NCBI RefSeq assembly: GCF_030717995.2
Contig: NZ_CP157744.1
Location: 124,001-188,000 of the forward strand
Length of the DNA: 64,000 nucleotides
Source: Methylomarinum sp. Ch1-1
GTDB lineage: Bacteria > Pseudomonadota > Gammaproteobacteria > Methylococcales > Methylomonadaceae
Direction of reading: 5' to 3'
The translations under genes were made by a program, and so were the position numbers. Shown piece after piece: positions 27,984-35,483 of this stretch. Positions within the stretch are counted from its first letter, which is position 1. Every line of letters begins with the position of its first letter. Under the pieces are notes generated by a model that saw nothing but the letters and a program-made list of their open reading frames with translations, did no database searches and was not told the origin of the DNA.

Positions 27984-28158
27984 CTGTATCTTAGAGTTAA
28001 AAATGCTGGATCATAACATACTGATAAATAAATCGGTTAAAACATTCCAATGCCTCATTTCTTCACTAGTGCCATCGTTATTCAAAATAATGACTTTAGC
28101 CACTGTTCTTGTTCCTTTTTGCGTATAACGTGAAAAAAACCGGATGGTTGCGGACTTG

Positions 28159-28834
28159 TCAGCTGACAAACAAAGCTAAACAACTTTTATTCAGCAATTC
28201 GGTTTTCCTATTTTCCAGCCATCCATGAGAACCCGATTGAATTGCTTGTTCATAAGCCCAATAAGCAACTCTGTTGGAACAATCATTGTCAGCTAAGAAC
28301 CCCGTCAGTTCGTAACTTAAGGTCTGTACCGTATCGTTGATTTCTCGATAGCCAGTTTTCCAAATGATGCTGAGCAGCCAGCATATCGGATTTTTTCCGA
28401 TTACAGGAGGCGTGTGCCAAAACAAAATTATGGGCTAGGTCTCTAGGATATTTCGACCAAGGAATAAAATGATCGACGTCGGCTTCTTTTGGTAAATTTG
28501 ACGAGCAATAGAAGCATTTATCAGACTGTAACTTACGCAATACATAGGCGGCCTGATTCAATGACGCTCGAGAAGAGCCAAACATAAACATTTCCAACTC
28601 ATCTACTTGACCAATGATTTCAGCATTGCGCTTGTTTTTCCGGACATGTGCAATCCATCCCGCTCGTGATAGTTGTTGTATCAATGGGTGGAATGTTCTT
28701 AGCATACTGGCTACGCCATCGTGAAGAATCAGTTTTCCACGAGGGTGTGGGTATTGGTAAAGAAAGGGAATCTGAGCTCCACCGATGTTCTGCAAATGAA
28801 GAAATTTAAGCTGCTGATCAGCGCTGGGAGTCAT
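28159..28834 (-). pseudogene. HNH endonuclease, frameshifted
   Basis: The first ~180 residues contain an HNH nuclease core (CFYCSSNLPKEADVDHFIPWSKYP...NFVLAHASCNRKKSD) and end at LRTDGVLS. The expected continuation (QTLSYELTGFLADNDCSNRVAYWAYEQAIQSGSHGWLENR) lies in another frame that ends at 28159. The switch is around 28300-28345. The start is the ATG at 28834, overlapping the HIT stop as ATGA. The catalytic core is complete, so a truncated product may still be active. Sequencing error or programmed frameshift are alternatives. Confidence 0.7.
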
Positions 28835-29208
28835 GAAGTCCAATACTTTGCTTTCTCCGGAATAATCCAGCGAACACCATCACGAGGGTCTTCTTGATCG
28901 TATTTATATCGGGGGATGAGATGGATATGAAGATGAGGGACAGTTTGGCCTGCAGAGGGGCCATCATTGATTCCTATATTGTAACCATCGGGCTGGAATT
29001 CCTTATCTAAACCGCGCTTTGACTCTTCAAGCAGTAAAAATAGCGAGTCCCGTTCATCAGGCTCGAGTTCGAAAAATGATCCGATATGTCGATGAGGAAT
29101 AACAAGGGTATGTCCTGGCGAAATTGGATAGCCATCGCGTATCACTAAACCAAAGCTATTAGAAAGGACGATTCGTTCTTTTGGTAGCGTACAAAAGGGA
29201 CAGTTCAT
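28831..29208 (-). CDS. HIT-family nucleotide hydrolase/transferase
   Basis: 125 residues from the ATG at 29208 (MNCPFCTLPKERIVL). The histidine triad is HLHIHLIPRY near residue 98, and a CPFC zinc pair opens the protein. HIT proteins hydrolyse dinucleoside polyphosphates or AMP-conjugates. The stop overlaps the HNH start by 4 bases, so the two are translationally coupled. Confidence 0.9.
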   Translation of the reverse strand: MNCPFCTLPKERIVLSNSFGLVIRDGYPISPGHTLVIPHRHIGSFFELEPDERDSLFLLLEESKRGLDKEFQPDGYNIGINDGPSAGQTVPHLHIHLIPRYKYDQEDPRDGVRWIIPEKAKYWTS

Positions 29209-29243
29209 GAATTCATTTTCAAAGTTGAGACGCAATGACTCTA

Positions 29244-29274
29244 CATTTTAGACGCAGTTGCTCTAATTTCCCGA
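29244..29274 (+). repeat. 31-bp direct repeat, right copy
   Basis: Matches 22969-22999 with two mismatches and lies 36 bases upstream of the HIT start. With its partner it encloses exactly the HIT, HNH and four membrane genes. Confidence 0.8.
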
Positions 29275-29347
29275 GCTAGCTGTTACTTGCTTTAATCTAT
29301 ATTAACGCAAGCTCTCAGGCAAAATCCGGACAAAAGCATTTAATTTT

Positions 29348-30740
29348 GGCTCTTCCGGATTTCCCGTGGGAGACCACAACATATAGTATGTTAGAAGACC
29401 GCAACCGGAGCCTCTTGTAAAATACCAGAACGACACGACTTTTTTTTGAATGCCAATGAATCAACCGCAGATACAAATACCGTTAGACTTGCCCAATGTT
29501 AGCGTCGAAAAATACGAACAAACCGATAAGGGTCTGGTGATCACTGTTGTCAGTACCCGTGATACGGGGGTATGTCGTCACTGCGGACGGACGATCGACA
29601 AATTTCACGGTTACGACAAAGCGATTACGCTACGGCATCTACCGATTTTTGACCGACCGGTCTGGATTCGCATCCGGCCGAAGCGTTTTCAATGTCCCTA
29701 CTGTGACAAAGGGCCAACGACAACGCAACGTTGCGAGTGGTACGATCCCAAGAGCCCGCATACCAAAGCCTATGAGAATTGGATTTTACGCGAGTTGGTC
29801 AATAGCACGCTCAGTGACGTCAGCCTGAAACGGAATCTCAGCATCGGTTGTATTGAAGGTGTCCTCGATCGGCATATTCAGCGCCAAGTGGACTGGTCGA
29901 CAGTGCCCGATTTAGAGTTGATTGGAATTGATGAAATTGCCTTGAAGAAAGGCCATAAGGATTTTGTCGTCATCGTGTCCGGACTGACGGCGCAACGTGA
30001 AAAGTATCTCTTGGCGGTGTTACCGGATCGCAAAAAAGAAACCGTCAAGGCCTTTTTAAAGACGCTGCCGCCTCGGCAATGCCAAAGCATCCGTCGTGTC
30101 TGCATCGATATGAACGAAGGTTACTGTAATGCCGCTCAAGAAACCCTACCCAACGCTCAGGTTGTGGTAGACCGCTTTCATGTTGCCAAACATTATCGTG
30201 ACTGTGCCGATAAAGCGCGCAAAGCCGAAATGAAGCAACTGAAACAAACCTTACCGGAATCGGAGTATGCTCAACTGAAAGGCGCCATGTGGGCGTTTCG
30301 AAAGCCTTGGAATCGCTTGACCGAAGAACAGCAAATCGTTTTATTGGCGTTATTCCGGCAGGCACCGGTACTGAAAGAGGTCTATGTTCAACGTGAAGTC
30401 CTAACCGGTCTCTTTGAACAGAACCTGACCAAAGCGCAGGCCGAACAGGCGTTAACGCAGTGGCTGAACAGGATTGCGGAATTGGGATTGGAGTGTTTCT
30501 CGCCCTTTGTGACCACCTTGGGCAACTGGCGTGATCACATCACCAACTATTTTATTCGTCGTGAAACCAGCGGGTTTGTTGAAGGATTGAATAACAAAAT
30601 CAAAGTGATCAAGCGCCGCTGCTACGGTATCTATAACTTGGGCCGATTGTTTCAGCATATTTGGCTCGATGTGCAGGGACGCCGGACCTTGTTTGCGGAA
30701 CACTAGATATTGGGGTTACCACGGGAAATCCTAGAGAGCC
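29348..30740 (+). mobile_element. ISL3-family insertion sequence, right copy
   Basis: 1393 bp, terminal repeats GGCTCTTCCGGATTTCCCGT and ACGGGAAATCCTAGAGAGCC, ending directly at the right ATAAATAC duplication. Slightly diverged from the left copy, both in the transposase and in the leader before it. Confidence 0.92.
29450..30706 (+). CDS. ISL3-family transposase
   Basis: 418 residues, complete, with the same zinc-binding N-terminus (CRHCGR, CPYCDKG) and DDE residues. Substitutions relative to the left copy cluster near the N- and C-termini (STRDTGVCRHCG; LKEVYVQ; LECFSPFVTTLGNW), so the two are not products of a very recent duplication, or they recombined. Confidence 0.95.
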   Translation: MPMNQPQIQIPLDLPNVSVEKYEQTDKGLVITVVSTRDTGVCRHCGRTIDKFHGYDKAITLRHLPIFDRPVWIRIRPKRFQCPYCDKGPTTTQRCEWYDPKSPHTKAYENWILRELVNSTLSDVSLKRNLSIGCIEGVLDRHIQRQVDWSTVPDLELIGIDEIALKKGHKDFVVIVSGLTAQREKYLLAVLPDRKKETVKAFLKTLPPRQCQSIRRVCIDMNEGYCNAAQETLPNAQVVVDRFHVAKHYRDCADKARKAEMKQLKQTLPESEYAQLKGAMWAFRKPWNRLTEEQQIVLLALFRQAPVLKEVYVQREVLTGLFEQNLTKAQAEQALTQWLNRIAELGLECFSPFVTTLGNWRDHITNYFIRRETSGFVEGLNNKIKVIKRRCYGIYNLGRLFQHIWLDVQGRRTLFAEH

Positions 30741-30748
30741 ATAAATAC
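30741..30748. repeat. Right target-site duplication ATAAATAC
   Basis: Identical to 19162-19169; directly follows the right terminal repeat of the second ISL3 copy. Confidence 0.9.
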
Positions 30749-30920
30749 GACTAACCCTATTCTCTTTTCGGCCTACCCAATACCAATATTCGCCATTGCG
30801 CCTATTTTCTTTGGCAAAAGAGCCGTGAATATCCGGACAATACATTCGGTATTCGTTTGCTAAAGCCTCTTCCAACAATTGACTGTATAGGGTCGTCACC
30901 AAACTATCTTGTCTGCTCAT
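30741..30920 (-). pseudogene. Nucleotidyltransferase-fold protein, N-terminal part
   Basis: Sixty codons from the ATG at 30920 (MSRQDSLVTTLYSQLLEEAL...) up to RVSRIY, where the composite transposon interrupts. Continues in frame at 18268-19161 with LGPDNSKTKE. The YWYW...RIYLGPD pattern is typical of this protein group. Confidence 0.85.
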
Positions 30921-30921
30921 A

Positions 30922-30957
30922 GCGTTGTTCAACAAAATCAAAAACTGTTGAACAACA
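30922..30957. terminator. Hairpin related to the one at 35853
   Basis: GTTGTTCAACA and TGTTGAACAAC arms around an A-rich loop. The whole 36 bases match, in inverse orientation, the terminator between the small gene and dotA fragment at 35853-35889. It sits just upstream of the nucleotidyltransferase start. Confidence 0.55.
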
Positions 30958-31158
30958 GTATGGCATTAACTTCGTGAAATTGCGAAAATCGCCACTGCCC
31001 CTAGGTTATTTGCTTGATGCAAATAGGCCCCAAAAAACTTACGATCTTAAATAATATAAATAAATCAACAATTTAAAAATAAGCAAAAAAATAATGGTTA
31101 AAACAATCATTTGCAAATAAGTAATTGTTGTTATTAGTTTTTTTTACGTTTATAATCG
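30958..31158 (+). promoter_or_regulatory. AT-rich leader of the CRISPR array
   Basis: About 170 bases of very AT-rich DNA before the first repeat. In type I-F the repeat ending AGCTTAGAAA reads toward the spacers, so transcription is rightward and the leader is on this side. No cas1 or other cas gene is next to it. Confidence 0.65.
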
Positions 31159-31605
31159 GTTTACTGCCGCACAGGCAGCTTAGAAAATACCACCCCGCTC
31201 AAAGCCGATATTGCTGTTGTTTACTGCCGCACAGGCAGCTTAGAAAAGCATATCGCATCACCCTGGTTGACCGAGATCGTTTACTGCCGCACAGGCAGCT
31301 TAGAAAGGCTCAAGCAGACGTAAAAACCCGGTAGTCGCGTTTACTGCCGCACAGGCAGCTTAGAAATGCAAATCGACAATCTTTGTATTCGAAATTTCGT
31401 TTACTGCCGCACAGGCAGCTTAGAAACACAAATACGAAAGGTTAGTTTTGTGTGACTTGTTTACTGCCGCACAGGCAGCTTAGAAAACCGGATTAAGCCC
31501 GGTAGCAAACTCACAAAAGTTTACTGCCGCACAGGCAGCTTAGAAAACGCTGCGAGTTTTGCCGCGTGGTCTGGGCAGTTTACTGCCGCACAGGCAGCTT
31601 AGAAA
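31159..31605 (+). CRISPR. Orphan type I-F CRISPR array, 8 repeats and 7 spacers
   Basis: Eight identical 28-base repeats (GTTTACTGCCGCACAGGCAG then CTTAGAAA) at 31159, 31219, 31279, 31339, 31399, 31459, 31519 and 31578. Six spacers are 32 bases and the last is 31. The repeat matches the type I-F consensus with the CTGCC/GGCAG stem. No cas genes in the window, so it would need a host I-F machinery. Spacer 1 encodes a DotA peptide. The array ends abruptly against a TnpB fragment at 31607, with no degenerate last repeat, so its distal end may be lost. Confidence 0.97.
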
Positions 31606-31606
31606 A

Positions 31607-31828
31607 GAACTGAAAGTGACGCCGGACCTGTCGTTTCTCAAAGAAGTCTCCAGCGTACCGTTGCAACAATGTCTTCGACACCAGCAAAGGGCGTTTACGA
31701 ATTTTTTCGAAGGCCGAGCAAAATACCCGGTGTTTAAATCGAGAAAACACAAGCAATTATTTCGTTTCCTGCCTGTGTGAATTCGAACCGTTGTTGCTGC
31801 CGGTAACCGATAAGAAAGTTGGCATCAA
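31607..31828 (+). pseudogene. Fragment of family-1 tnpB with internal deletion
   Basis: 31607-31756 matches tnpB from GAACTGAAAGTGACGCCGG to the codons for KSRKHKQ. A ~145-base internal deletion then joins to the section encoding YFVSCLCEFEPLLLPVTDKKVGI, which stops at 31828. Both ends are cut, with no element tips. It abuts the last CRISPR repeat. Confidence 0.85.
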
Positions 31829-31939
31829 AGAACCTAAGTCTGGTTGAGCGTTATCAGCGCAAAAAAAGCACACTGATAAAATGATTAATTCGGGCGCTGC
31901 AGGGATACAGGCACTCATTAATCAAGCCGGGCACTCAAC
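31827..31939 (-). ncRNA. Remnant of an IscB omega-RNA
   Basis: 113 bases nearly identical to the 5' part of the omega-RNA regions of copies 1 and 2, including the GCACTCAAC tip, with iscB itself absent. The flanking inferred guide read on the minus strand is TAAATGCAACCAAATA. It ends 24 bases from the higA stop. Confidence 0.8.
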
Positions 31940-31962
31940 TATTTGGTTGCATTTAGATCGGC

Positions 31963-32277
31963 TCAAACGGCCTCGGCCAGTTCGTCAAAATCCATTCTAT
32001 GCAGCGCCCGAATATCAACACGCTGTCTTGCTTGCCAAAGATCATAACTTTCCTGAAGCCGGAGCCAGCTTTCCGCAGAGCCACCCAATACCGCAGAGAG
32101 CTTTACGGCCATTTCTGGAGACAGATCAGACTTGCCGTTTAACAGCCGGTTAAACGTGCTTGCAGCAACACCTAAAGCCTCTGCAACCTTGTTGGCTGAC
32201 ACATTATCGAAGGGCTCGATATAGGTTCTGTAAATCAATTCGCCGACATGTGGCGGGTTATGTTGTTGGTAGACCAT
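31963..32277 (-). CDS. higA: HigA-type antitoxin
   Basis: 104 residues with an XRE-type helix-turn-helix (SANKVAEALGVAASTFNRLLNGKSDLSPEMAVKLSAVLG). HigA neutralises HigB and represses the operon. Its ATG overlaps the stop codon of higB (TAATG), the usual toxin-first order of HigBA modules. Likely a plasmid-stabilising system; both genes look intact. Confidence 0.93.
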   Translation of the reverse strand: MVYQQHNPPHVGELIYRTYIEPFDNVSANKVAEALGVAASTFNRLLNGKSDLSPEMAVKLSAVLGGSAESWLRLQESYDLWQARQRVDIRALHRMDFDELAEAV

Positions 32278-32555
32278 TAGTGATAATCCTCATAATTCAC
32301 GATGTACGCATCACCATCTTTAAATTCAAATACAATGCGCCAGTTACCGGACACATCAACCGCCCACTGCCCCTTTAAATTACCCTCTAAAGGGTGGAGC
32401 CGGTAGCTGGGCCTTTTCATATCCTCAACGCAGGTGGCCGCATTTAAAAAGGCTAATCTGTCTTTGATCTTTGCAGCGTGCTTAGCCTGGATACCGGCTG
32501 TGCTTCCTGTGGTAAAGAACTTTTCCAGTCCTTTGTGTTTAAAGCTCTTTATCAT
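32277..32555 (-). CDS. higB: HigB-type mRNA interferase toxin
   Basis: 92 residues of the RelE/HigB fold: MIKSFKHKGLEKFFTTGS... then LAFLNAAT, RPSYRLHPLEGNLKGQWAVDVSGNWRIVFEF. HigB cleaves mRNA at the ribosome. First gene of the pair. The array, IS debris and TnpB copy 3 flank the module closely. Confidence 0.93.
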   Translation of the reverse strand: MIKSFKHKGLEKFFTTGSTAGIQAKHAAKIKDRLAFLNAATCVEDMKRPSYRLHPLEGNLKGQWAVDVSGNWRIVFEFKDGDAYIVNYEDYH

Positions 32556-32634
32556 GTGATTATTTTATCGTAATAGTGCGTATTGCGCAATAGGGAGTAC
32601 TGATAATTCCGTTATTTTGTTGCTGTTTACTGCT

Positions 32635-32838
32635 CTACGATGTAAATACAGTTGTTGCCAAATACCAGCCTACATAAAGCAAGAAGCCAATACCTATATA
32701 TTGAGCTTCCAGTACTACTAGCCCACCTATTTTGAGAGCTTCTTCCGTCTTACGACGCCGATTCAATGCACGGCTTGCTATGTCAACAGCTAGTTCAACT
32801 GCTCGTTCTATGTCGATACACTCAACAGGGATATTCAT
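32635..32838 (-). CDS. Small membrane protein, 67 aa
   Basis: MNIPVECIDIERAVELAVDI... has a hydrophobic end (~residues 40-65, LVVLEAQYIGIGFLLYVGWYLATTVF). The ATG at 32838 belongs to the TTCAT target of TnpB copy 3, so the element sits immediately upstream of the start codon and has replaced the promoter and ribosome site. A fused longer frame now runs out of the element. Function unknown. Confidence 0.5.
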   Translation of the reverse strand: MNIPVECIDIERAVELAVDIASRALNRRRKTEEALKIGGLVVLEAQYIGIGFLLYVGWYLATTVFTS

Positions 32839-34163
32839 CAAAATCGAGCGAGAAACCCGGTTCTTTAGGGCCGGGAGGGATAGCGCAAGATTGAATTGTC
32901 TCACCAAAAAACATAATGATGTTGTAGGGGGTTGCTATTAACAGTTTTATTATTTTCTATTAAACTCATAATATGACAGTGAAACGCGCGTATAAATATC
33001 GATTTTACCCTGATGCTGAACAAGAAGTTTTGTTGACTAAAACGTTTGGTTGCGTGCGCTTTGTCTATAATGCCATCCTTCGGTACCGAATGGATGTTTA
33101 CCAGCAAGACCAGGTTAAAATCAATTATTCTGGCGCCAGTGCAAAATTAACCGAACTGAAAGTGACGCCGGACCTGTCGTTTCTCAAAGAAGTCTCCAGC
33201 GTACCGTTGCAACAATGTCTTCGACACCAGCAAAGGGCGTTTACGAATTTTTTCGAAGGCCGAGCAAAATACCCGGTGTTTAAATCGAGAAAACACAAGC
33301 AATCTGCAGAATTTACTTATCGAGCATTTACTTACAAGAACGGCCAGCTGACTTTGGCCAAATGCAAGAACCCGTTGGACATCCGCTGGAGTCGGAAGCT
33401 GCCTTGCGCGCCATCAACCATTACCGTGTCCAAGGATCGGGCTGGCCGCTATTTCGTTTCCTGCCTGTGTGAATTCGAACCGTTGTTACTGCCGGTAACC
33501 GATAAGAAAGTTGGCATCGATGTCGGCATGAAAGACCTGTTTGTGTCCTCGGACGAATTTCGATCCGGGAATCCTCGTCATACCGCGAAATACGAAGTGA
33601 AACTGGCAATCCTTCAGCGTCGCTTAGCGAAAAAGACGTTAGGCGGCCGAAACCGGGCAAAAGCAAAGCGCAAGGTCGCCCGCCTTCATGCAAAGATCGC
33701 CGATTGTAGACAGGATCATTTGCACAAGCTGTCACGCAAACTCATTAACGAGAACCAAGTGGTTTGCGCGGAAAACCTTGCAGTAAAAAACCTGATCAAA
33801 CATCCCACGCTCGCCAAATCGATTGCCGACGCCAGCTGGGGCGAACTGACGCGCCAGATCGAATATAAAGCGAATTGGGCTGGCAGAGTCTATGTTGAAA
33901 TTGATCGGTTTTTTCCGTCCACCAAACGCTGTCATTGCTGCGGTTTAGTTACCCAATCCATGCCGCTGAACGTTCGGTCCTGGGAGTGCCCGCAATGCGG
34001 GACGAATCACGATCGCGACCTGAATGCAGCGAAAAACGTTTTAGCCGCCGGGCTGGCGGTGTTAGCCTTTGGAGAGAATGTAAGTGATGACGATATTCCG
34101 ATATCACCATCCGATTCTCGATGAATTAGGAATCCCCTTCCTTTAGGTGGGGGAGGAAGTCAA
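32839..34163 (+). mobile_element. TnpB element family 1, copy 3 (1325 bp)
   Basis: Complete from CAAAATCGAG (after TTCAT at 32834-32838) to GGAAGTCAA at 34163. The inferred guide GCTTCCCTAATAATTATT is the start of the repeated promoter region of the small-gene cassettes and recurs at 35304. Confidence 0.92.
32973..34124 (+). CDS. tnpB: TnpB RNA-guided nuclease, family 1
   Basis: 383 residues, catalytic RuvC residues and zinc ribbon intact. One private change, GMKDLF in place of GIKDLF just after the RuvC-I aspartate, separates it from copies 1, 2 and 4. Otherwise like copy 2. Sits at the outer edge of the cassette array. Confidence 0.95.
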   Translation: MTVKRAYKYRFYPDAEQEVLLTKTFGCVRFVYNAILRYRMDVYQQDQVKINYSGASAKLTELKVTPDLSFLKEVSSVPLQQCLRHQQRAFTNFFEGRAKYPVFKSRKHKQSAEFTYRAFTYKNGQLTLAKCKNPLDIRWSRKLPCAPSTITVSKDRAGRYFVSCLCEFEPLLLPVTDKKVGIDVGMKDLFVSSDEFRSGNPRHTAKYEVKLAILQRRLAKKTLGGRNRAKAKRKVARLHAKIADCRQDHLHKLSRKLINENQVVCAENLAVKNLIKHPTLAKSIADASWGELTRQIEYKANWAGRVYVEIDRFFPSTKRCHCCGLVTQSMPLNVRSWECPQCGTNHDRDLNAAKNVLAAGLAVLAFGENVSDDDIPISPSDSR

Positions 34164-34342
34164 GCTTCCCTAATAATTATTATTTTTTGCTAAAGAAATA
34201 TTAACAGAAACGCTGATTTCCGCTATCATATAATTAAAGAAAAAGCAACTTACCACATAAAAAATCAATGCAGGTCAGTTCGCTTTTTTCAATGGGTCAC
34301 AAATTTTTGCTAGAATTAAAGAAAAAACAAAAAGGATAGAAT

Positions 34343-34711
34343 ATGACAAACTACGACGAAGCTTATGCAAACGCGATGATGGTGCAAAACGCAAAACAAA
34401 TCGCCGATGCCGGTGTTGCGTTTGCTGATGGGATAAAAGCGAAGGCTCAGGCGAGAAAAGTAAAAAGAGTGCTTGAGGAGAAAGACGAATATATTGCTGA
34501 GCTTATTCGGCGAGGCGATATTTGGGAAGATCGGGCTACTGCAGCAGAAACAGCTGAAGCAATATGGATCCGTATGCTCAGAGAATTGTTTGCAAACAAT
34601 CAAGTAATTAATATTAGTAAAGAAGAGCTAAACAAGCGTTTTGATGAGCAATACGAGCAAGATCTGAGCGAAAAAATGCAGGAAATATCAGCAAAGAGAA
34701 GCAATCGTTAA
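34343..34711 (+). CDS. Variable-tail cassette protein 1 (122 aa)
   Basis: MTNYDEAYANAMMVQNAKQI... shares a helical N-terminal ~65 residues with its three paralogs, ending in the invariant EYIAELIRRGDIWEDRA, but is the most diverged there. The C-terminal ~55 residues are unique apart from scattered positions and the KRxNR end. No signal peptide or membrane segment. The start follows AGGA, about 9 bases upstream. Expressed from its own repeated promoter region. Role unknown; pairing with a dotA tail suggests a DotA-linked recognition or exclusion function. Confidence 0.75.
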   Translation: MTNYDEAYANAMMVQNAKQIADAGVAFADGIKAKAQARKVKRVLEEKDEYIAELIRRGDIWEDRATAAETAEAIWIRMLRELFANNQVINISKEELNKRFDEQYEQDLSEKMQEISAKRSNR

Positions 34712-34713
34712 AA

Positions 34714-34744
34714 GCTGGTGACACTACAAAATAGTGCCACCAGC
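34714..34744. terminator. Bidirectional terminator of unit 1
   Basis: GCTGGTGACACTA and TAGTGCCACCAGC around a short A-rich loop, between the convergent small gene and dotA fragment. Sequence unlike the terminators of the other units. Confidence 0.7.
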
Positions 34745-34749
34745 GAAGA

Positions 34750-35268
34750 TTAGATTTTCTCTCTAGACTTCCCTTGTTCTAAATCGTTTTCCAGCTTGGT
34801 TTTGTTTTTTGATTCCTTACCACTTTCCCCTCCAGCCTCATCCAAACCTGCACCACCTGGATCGGGAGGCATCGATCCACCGCGCTTAAGCCCGCCAGAC
34901 CCTTGCTGGACAGCCGCCGCAAAAATCGCCCGCATCCGGCTTTCGTCTTGCTGTTCACCCAGCTGTTGACCCCCCCCCGCCGATCCAGCGAATAACGTTT
35001 TCGGGTAGGTGTGTGACAAGGCCGAAGACTTTGTGAGATAGCACAATCAAAATAAACCCAGTGATCGTCACCATCGCCAGAAATGTCATCGGGCCAACAA
35101 TAAAGGTCTCAGCATTCATGCCTAGGAAGAACAGTCTTAGACTCTCACCTAATAGCATGGACAATTAGTTAATCAACACGAAACTAAACAGCATGCCAAC
35201 TACCATAAGCATTGGCCTGACCAGGACGTTCAAAAACATCATATAACCCTGTTTACCATGCTGGCCGG
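34750..35268 (-). pseudogene. dotA 3' fragment of unit 1, decayed
   Basis: Encodes relics of the DotA C-terminal membrane region (FLGMNAETFIVGPMTFLAM...GLVTHLPENVIRWIGGGG) and the tail QQGSGGLKRGGSMPP...SKNKTKLENDLEQGKSREKI. A nine-C run at 34970-34978 breaks the frame, and the fragment is shorter and more diverged than those of units 2 and 3. It ends against the boundary motif at 35269. Confidence 0.85.
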
Positions 35269-35293
35269 CACAGACCATCAATCAATACCGTGA
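35269..35293 (+). repeat. Unit boundary motif 1/2
   Basis: CACAGACCATCAATCAATAC followed by CGTGA, present identically at 36537 and 37778. It marks where the dotA copy stops and the next small-gene promoter region begins. Confidence 0.85.
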
Positions 35294-35483
35294 GAAAGAT
35301 CACGCTTCCCTAATAATTATTATTTTTTGCTAAAGAAATATTAACAGAAACGCTGATTTCCGCTATCATATAATTAAAGAAAAAGCAACTTACCACATAA
35401 AAAATCCCCCCCCTGGTCAGTTCGCTTTTTTCAATGAGTCACAAATTTTTGCTAGAATTAAAGAAAAACCAAAAGGACAGAAT

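Larger units (their letters stand above)
19170..30740. mobile_element. ISL3 composite transposon, 11.6 kb
   Basis: Two ISL3 copies in the same orientation (19170-20561, 29348-30740) enclose ~8.8 kb. The outer flanks carry the 8-bp duplication; the inner flanks of each IS differ from them, so the unit moved as a whole. Cargo: a truncated peptidoglycan-binding protein, a Sel1-repeat protein, a four-gene membrane operon, and an HNH and a HIT gene. Confidence 0.88.

Noticed and set aside
31125-31334. Open frame reading LLPHRQLRK several times
   Set aside because: It is translation of the CRISPR repeats, not a protein.
31219-31577. Spacers 2-7 compared by eye with the rest of the window in six frames
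   Set aside because: No convincing nucleotide or peptide match found; only spacer 1 has one.
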